A stretch of DNA of 64,000 bases. Origin: Achromobacter denitrificans NBRC 15125 (GTDB taxonomy: Bacteria > Pseudomonadota > Gammaproteobacteria > Burkholderiales > Burkholderiaceae_B). A program made the position numbers and the translations under genes. Position 1 is the stretch's first letter; every line of letters begins with the position of its first letter. Shown here one piece after another: positions 60,618 to 64,000 of this stretch. The notes beneath the pieces are model-generated. The model had not been told where the DNA came from and ran no database searches. It was given only the letters and a program-made list of their open reading frames with translations. Location: contig NZ_BCTQ01000001.1 of NCBI RefSeq assembly GCF_001571365.1, positions 186,001 through 250,000 on the forward strand, in the 5' to 3' direction.

Positions 60618-61046
60618 TCAGAAAGTCACCTTGACCGACGGCGCGCTGCGCCGCGCCTCGCCGTGGAACACGGCTTCGATATTGTTGCCGTCCGGATCCA
60701 GCACGAAGGCGCCGTAATAGCCCGGGTGATAGTCGCGAAAGCCCGGCGCGCCGTTGTCCTTGCCGCCGTGAGCCATCGCCGCCCGGTAGAACGCGTCCAC
60801 CATTGCCTGGTCCTGCGCCTGGAACGCCAGATGGTGCCTGCCGGTCAACTGGCCCAGCGCGGCCTTGCTGTCCGCCGTGGACACGAACAGCTCATCGGCC
60901 CAGAAATAGTCCTCGCCCGTGCCGCCCATCGGCACCTTCAAGGCATCGAACACCGCCTGGTAGAACCGCTGGCTGGCGGCCAGGTCCCGCACCACCAGCT
61001 GAATGTGGTCGATCAGCCGGCCACGATGGATTTCATGGGTTTCCAT
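60618..61046 (-). CDS. VOC-family (glyoxalase/bleomycin-resistance-like) protein
   Basis: Protein of 142 residues with one VOC module: LIDHIQLVVRDLAASQRFYQAVFDAL and, at the end, FVLDPDGNNIEAVFHGE. Candidate metal ligands are His14, His72 (GRHHLAFQA) and Glu124. CAGGAG precedes the ATG at 61046, and the longer reading from 61307 has no supporting signal. It is a single gene converging on the LIV operon; the substrate is unknown. Confidence 0.87.
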   Translation of the reverse strand: METHEIHRGRLIDHIQLVVRDLAASQRFYQAVFDALKVPMGGTGEDYFWADELFVSTADSKAALGQLTGRHHLAFQAQDQAMVDAFYRAAMAHGGKDNGAPGFRDYHPGYYGAFVLDPDGNNIEAVFHGEARRSAPSVKVTF

Positions 61047-61199
61047 GAGACGCTCCTGTCGGAAGGGGGAGCTTTCGACTATACCGTCCGCCCGCCGGGC
61101 CGGACCGCAACAAAGCGCAACCCCAGGCGAAATAGACCCAGCTCCTGCCGGGCGGCGCGGCTTTCGCCAGGAATCGCTCGGCATGCCGCGCCGCGATTT

Positions 61200-61262
61200 C
61201 TGGACAGGAATTGTCCAGAGGCACCTCCACAGTGGGAACTCCCCTACTTGAACGGAGTTCCC
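61200..61262 (+). promoter_or_regulatory. Palindrome and Shine-Dalgarno-sequestering hairpin before an unknown gene
   Basis: Two elements lie within 65 bp of the GTG at 61264. CTGGACA-N5-TGTCCAG (61200-61218) is a perfect 7-bp inverted repeat, an operator candidate. GGGAACTCC (61234-61242) and GGAGTTCCC (61254-61262) form a perfect 9-bp stem with an 11-nt loop. The second arm contains the GGAG ribosome-binding site and touches the start codon, so folding would hide the translation start. Confidence 0.55.
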
Positions 61263-61263
61263 T

Positions 61264-61998
61264 GTGCCCCTCGCCCAATCGCTCGCTACCTTCGACAAAG
61301 CCGTCATTCACCTGGAAGGCTGGGGCATGTCCACCGATGACGTACTGGCCCTGACGGGTCGGCTCAATCAATCGCTCCCGCACATTCATTGGCATGCCGG
61401 AGAGGTCGCCGCCTCGGGCGCGTTGACGCTGCTGCTGGTGGACATCGCGGCGCTGACGGGCGGCAAGGGCCATGCCTTCTGGAATGCCCTCGGCCCCTTC
61501 CAATCCATGGAGCGCGCGCGTCGGGCCGGAGAACCCGCCCTGGCCCTCTGCCGAGGACGTGTCAGCGAACTTCCCGCCCTGCGTGACGGGGTGTGGATCA
61601 CCACCCACGCCGAGAGCTGGGAAAGCAAACTTCTGACGGTGGCCCGGGCACTGGCCGCGCTGGAGTGGAATGCACAGGATGGATACCGCGCCATGCAGGG
61701 CTGGCGCGCGGTGCGAACCCTGGCACGCGCCGATCTTCTGGCTATCACCGCCTCCGGCACCGAGGCGGAGGAGTTCCCCGCCATGCTGCGCGAGATTTGC
61801 GCGGCGTCCCTGATGCATCCGACGGCCCTGGTCGCCGCCGGCGTACCGGCCCGGACCTATGGCCGCACCTTGGTACAGGCGGGCCTGCAGGACATCACGC
61901 TACAGGCCGCCGCGCCCATGACCCTCGATGGCGCCGTCCGTGTCGACACGCTCGTGGGGTTCGCCTGGCCCGGCGCGAATCAACCCTCAGGATCTTGA
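61264..61998 (+). CDS. Protein of unknown function
   Basis: A 244-residue protein with a GTG start and GGAG at correct spacing. I recognise no family. It is soluble by appearance, with no signal peptide or membrane segment and many Ala, Leu, Trp and His residues. Early segments are LPHIHWHAGEVAASGALTLLLVDIAALTGGKGHAFWNAL; later ones are HAESWESKLLTVARALAALEWN and AEEFPAMLREICAASL. It overlaps the end of the convergent WYL-regulator gene by 19 bp. The association with a WYL regulator and the compositional change to the right suggest an accessory locus, but nothing shows its activity. Confidence 0.7.
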   Translation: MPLAQSLATFDKAVIHLEGWGMSTDDVLALTGRLNQSLPHIHWHAGEVAASGALTLLLVDIAALTGGKGHAFWNALGPFQSMERARRAGEPALALCRGRVSELPALRDGVWITTHAESWESKLLTVARALAALEWNAQDGYRAMQGWRAVRTLARADLLAITASGTEAEEFPAMLREICAASLMHPTALVAAGVPARTYGRTLVQAGLQDITLQAAAPMTLDGAVRVDTLVGFAWPGANQPSGS

Positions 61999-63077
61999 GA
62001 GAACGCGCCGCGGGAGTATGCCGACGCGGCGGACCCCAGGATTTTTTGCAGATCCCGTCGCAGCTTCGCCGGCTTGACGAGTATGACGTCGGGCGCGAGG
62101 CCGAGCAGGAACTGCCTGAGCGTCAGCGACGGGCGCACGGTAGCGGTCAGCTCGAAACCTCCGGCGGTTTCCTTGATGACCTGGTCGGTGGAAAGCCGGT
62201 AATGCCGCAAGCGGCTCTGAAATTCGCGTTCGCGCACTTTCAATGTGATTCGTTGCGGCGCCTCGGGAAAGAACAGCAGGGTGTGCTCATGGCGCAAGAA
62301 CCGCTCAAGGTCAAAACTCGGGTCGATATCGGCGGGATCGGACGTGACGGCCGCGTCGACGATCCGGTCTATTCGGTGCAAATAACGCGTGAACCGCCCG
62401 CTGCGCCGCGACAGACGACCGGAAACCAGATACAGCACGCTGCCGCGCTCGACCAGCGCCAACGGAGATACTTGATAATGGGCCGGCTCGCCGGTCGACA
62501 AAGCGCCGTTCTGGTAGCGCAACGCCAGCTTCTGGCCTCGATAGAGCGCATCGGCGAGCGTCTGCATCAGGGTTTCATCGTGCTCGGGCGGCACCAGCGG
62601 ATAACCCGAATCGATAATGGCTGCCTTGCCGAGCCAGGCCCTGCCTTCCACATAGCGAGGGAAAGAGGGGTGGCTATTGAGCAGTTCGCGGCTGCGGCTG
62701 CAATACTCGCGCATGATTTTCAGCGAGTCGGGAGGCAACTGATTGGCGGCGAATTGCTCAAGCTGCAGCAGGGCTACCGCGAGTTCCACGCTTTTCACCT
62801 CGACTCGCGCGGGCGCGCTATCCGGGTTGAGTCGCCAGCAGCGAGCACTGCCCTGGCCGCGGCCATCGATGTGGCCTGCCTCGAAAAGCCGCTGCATGCC
62901 GCGCTGCATGGTCTTGGCCGACGCCGCGGACCGACCATACTTCGGCCGCAGCCACCCATAAAGAATGCGCGACGGCACCCAATCACCGTCGCGCCGCAGG
63001 CATTCGAGAATGTCCCAGTGCAAAGGGCCTAATTCGCCCGCAGTGGCGCTCGACGTCTTGAAAGAAGCATTTGCCAA
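61980..63077 (-). CDS. WYL-domain transcriptional regulator (YafY/PafBC-like)
   Basis: Regulator of 365 residues. An N-terminal winged helix (about 15-80, LGPLHWDILECLRRDGDWVPSRILYGWLR) is followed by a WYL domain (about 175-265, GQKLALRYQNG, VSPLALVERGSVLYLVSGR, RYLHRIDRI) and a WCX extension (ITLKVREREFQSRLRHYRLS to LVKPAKLRRDLQKIL). WYL proteins sense nucleic acids or nucleotides. Many sit beside and repress antiphage loci (BrxR, CapW), while others control DNA-damage genes. It is divergent from the Gly-rich membrane-protein gene at 63331 and overlaps the end of the convergent unknown gene at 61264. Confidence 0.9.
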   Translation of the reverse strand: MANASFKTSSATAGELGPLHWDILECLRRDGDWVPSRILYGWLRPKYGRSAASAKTMQRGMQRLFEAGHIDGRGQGSARCWRLNPDSAPARVEVKSVELAVALLQLEQFAANQLPPDSLKIMREYCSRSRELLNSHPSFPRYVEGRAWLGKAAIIDSGYPLVPPEHDETLMQTLADALYRGQKLALRYQNGALSTGEPAHYQVSPLALVERGSVLYLVSGRLSRRSGRFTRYLHRIDRIVDAAVTSDPADIDPSFDLERFLRHEHTLLFFPEAPQRITLKVREREFQSRLRHYRLSTDQVIKETAGGFELTATVRPSLTLRQFLLGLAPDVILVKPAKLRRDLQKILGSAASAYSRGAFSQDPEG

Positions 63078-63330
63078 ACCAGATCCTGCCTTGTCCCGCC
63101 GCTATAGATACCGCCGCCAAAATCATGCGCGCAAAGCACGGGGTTAATCGAAGTTGTTTTTTATTATAAATAGTTGTATTTTGTCACGCGAAGTTTGGCG
63201 TCCGACGGATCTGAAAATGTTGGCGTCATCAACGCTGCTTTCCATTACGCGCAGGCTTATCGACGAAGGCCACATTTTTCATCCATGTCGCCCATCGACC
63301 GCCTCTCTCTTTCACGATAGATAACACGCG

Positions 63331-64000
63331 ATGCCCCTTCCACTAATCATCGGCGCCGCGGCATTGGCCGCGGCTGGCTTCGGCGCCAAGAAAGGCTATA
63401 CCGGCTATCGGAAACACTCCGAAGCCGACGATATCGTCGACCAGGCCAAGACAGCCTATAACGAGCAGCGGAAAATTTTCGATGAGCAGGAGAACAAGTC
63501 GGCAAAAGCACTTGTCGCCTTGGGAAAACTGGAACTGAAAATCGGCAAGAGTTTTGAAAAATTCAAAAACCTGGCCGATGACTTGATCGCGCAGGTCAAC
63601 GCCAGCTCCCGAAAAAAGCTGGAAATCGATTTCCCCGAACGCGAACTTAAAAAGATCGAAAACTATAGTTTTTCGGCCGTGAGCGTGCTGGGCAGCGTTG
63701 CAGGTGCGGGCGCCGCGGGAGCGGCCGCGGGCTTTGCCGTGTATGGCGGGGTCATGGCCCTGGGCGCCGCCTCGACCGGCACCGCCATCTCTTCGCTGGC
63801 CGGCGTCGCCGCCACCAACGCGACCCTGGCCGCGCTGGGGGGCGGATCATTGGCGGCTGGGGGCCTGGGCATGGCCGGCGGCACCGCCGTCCTGGGAACC
63901 GCCGTGGCAGCGCCGATCCTGGCTATCGCTGGCTGGGCCTATGACAGCCATGGCGAAGCCGCGTTGAAAAATGCGCGGAAAGCATCCAGGGAAGCCAAAA
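63331..64000 (+). CDS. Glycine/alanine-rich membrane protein with coiled-coil-like N-terminal region, cut by window end
   Basis: The first 223 residues of a gene that continues past the right edge. After a short hydrophobic start (MPLPLIIGAAALAAAGFGAKKG) comes a charged helical region (about 28-110) rich in Lys, Glu, Asp and Gln. From about 114 to 200 follow long Gly/Ala/Ser/Thr-rich hydrophobic stretches (AVSVLGSVAGAGAAGAAAGF, GTAISSLAGVAATNATLAAL, GLGMAGGTAVLGTAVAAPIL), resembling glycine-zipper or two-helix membrane insertion segments. A charged stretch (KNARKASREAK) resumes at the edge. The first 350 bases are visibly richer in A+T than the rest of the window. No Shine-Dalgarno is obvious. 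Function unknown; a membrane-active effector is conceivable. Confidence 0.75.
   Translation, partial: MPLPLIIGAAALAAAGFGAKKGYTGYRKHSEADDIVDQAKTAYNEQRKIFDEQENKSAKALVALGKLELKIGKSFEKFKNLADDLIAQVNASSRKKLEIDFPERELKKIENYSFSAVSVLGSVAGAGAAGAAAGFAVYGGVMALGAASTGTAISSLAGVAATNATLAALGGGSLAAGGLGMAGGTAVLGTAVAAPILAIAGWAYDSHGEAALKNARKASREAK

Overview
This is a high-GC (roughly two-thirds G+C by eye), gene-dense chromosomal segment. It looks like a metabolically versatile beta-proteobacterium of the Alcaligenaceae, Bordetella/Achromobacter type. That placement is inferred from two Bug-family solute receptors, many LysR/GntR/AraC-controlled uptake loci, a DUF4148 protein and a lineage-like 36-bp intergenic repeat. 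No rRNA, tRNA, CRISPR array, IS element or phage gene was recognised. About 55 protein genes are supported; the first and last run off the window. No gene-free stretch exceeds about 260 bases.

Layout. 1-2138: RND efflux pump I (adaptor plus the start of its permease), minus strand, with a sigma70-like promoter and palindrome. 2193-4707: choline/betaine-type BCCT transporter and a VOC protein. 4726-11304: TetR repressor divergent from a complete adaptor-permease-outer membrane factor pump II. 11478-21340: an apparent regulon of a C45-type acyltransferase/hydrolase, two paralogous family-5 solute-binding proteins, a GntR repressor, a dipeptide-type ABC transporter and an alpha/beta hydrolase. 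Its three transcription units share a TTGGCGCCAA palindrome. 21416-22804: DUF808 and DUF1272 proteins. 22901-25744: nitric-oxide response block (hemerythrin, YtfE/RIC protein, NorR) with three GGT-N7-ACC sites and a sigma54 promoter. 25754-31252: CoA-transferase, a fused acyl-CoA dehydrogenase/acrylyl-CoA reductase and a Bug receptor, with a divergent LysR regulator. 31342-40284: LysR, M81 (MlrC) peptidase, a second dipeptide-type ABC system, LysR. 40386-42723: sulfatase and Bug receptor. 42731-48290: SDR and CitMHS transporter facing a response regulator/sensor kinase/periplasmic binding protein trio. 48526-50123: LuxR regulator and a small DUF4148 protein. 50205-60596: AraC regulator divergent from a nine-gene set (two PhyH-type dioxygenases, acyl-CoA synthetase, serine hydrolase, complete LIV-type ABC transporter). 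60618-61046: VOC protein. 61264-64000: a compositionally different, possibly acquired locus with an unknown protein, a WYL-domain regulator and a Gly/Ala-rich membrane protein cut by the right edge.

The dominant theme is pairing of transport with hydrolysis or CoA activation: peptide- or amide-like compounds, sulfated compounds, carboxylates and hydrophobic acids, each under a local regulator. The best candidates for something undescribed are the TTGGCGCCAA regulon, the in-frame dehydrogenase-reductase fusion, the PhyH/ligase/LIV operon and the WYL-linked right-edge locus.
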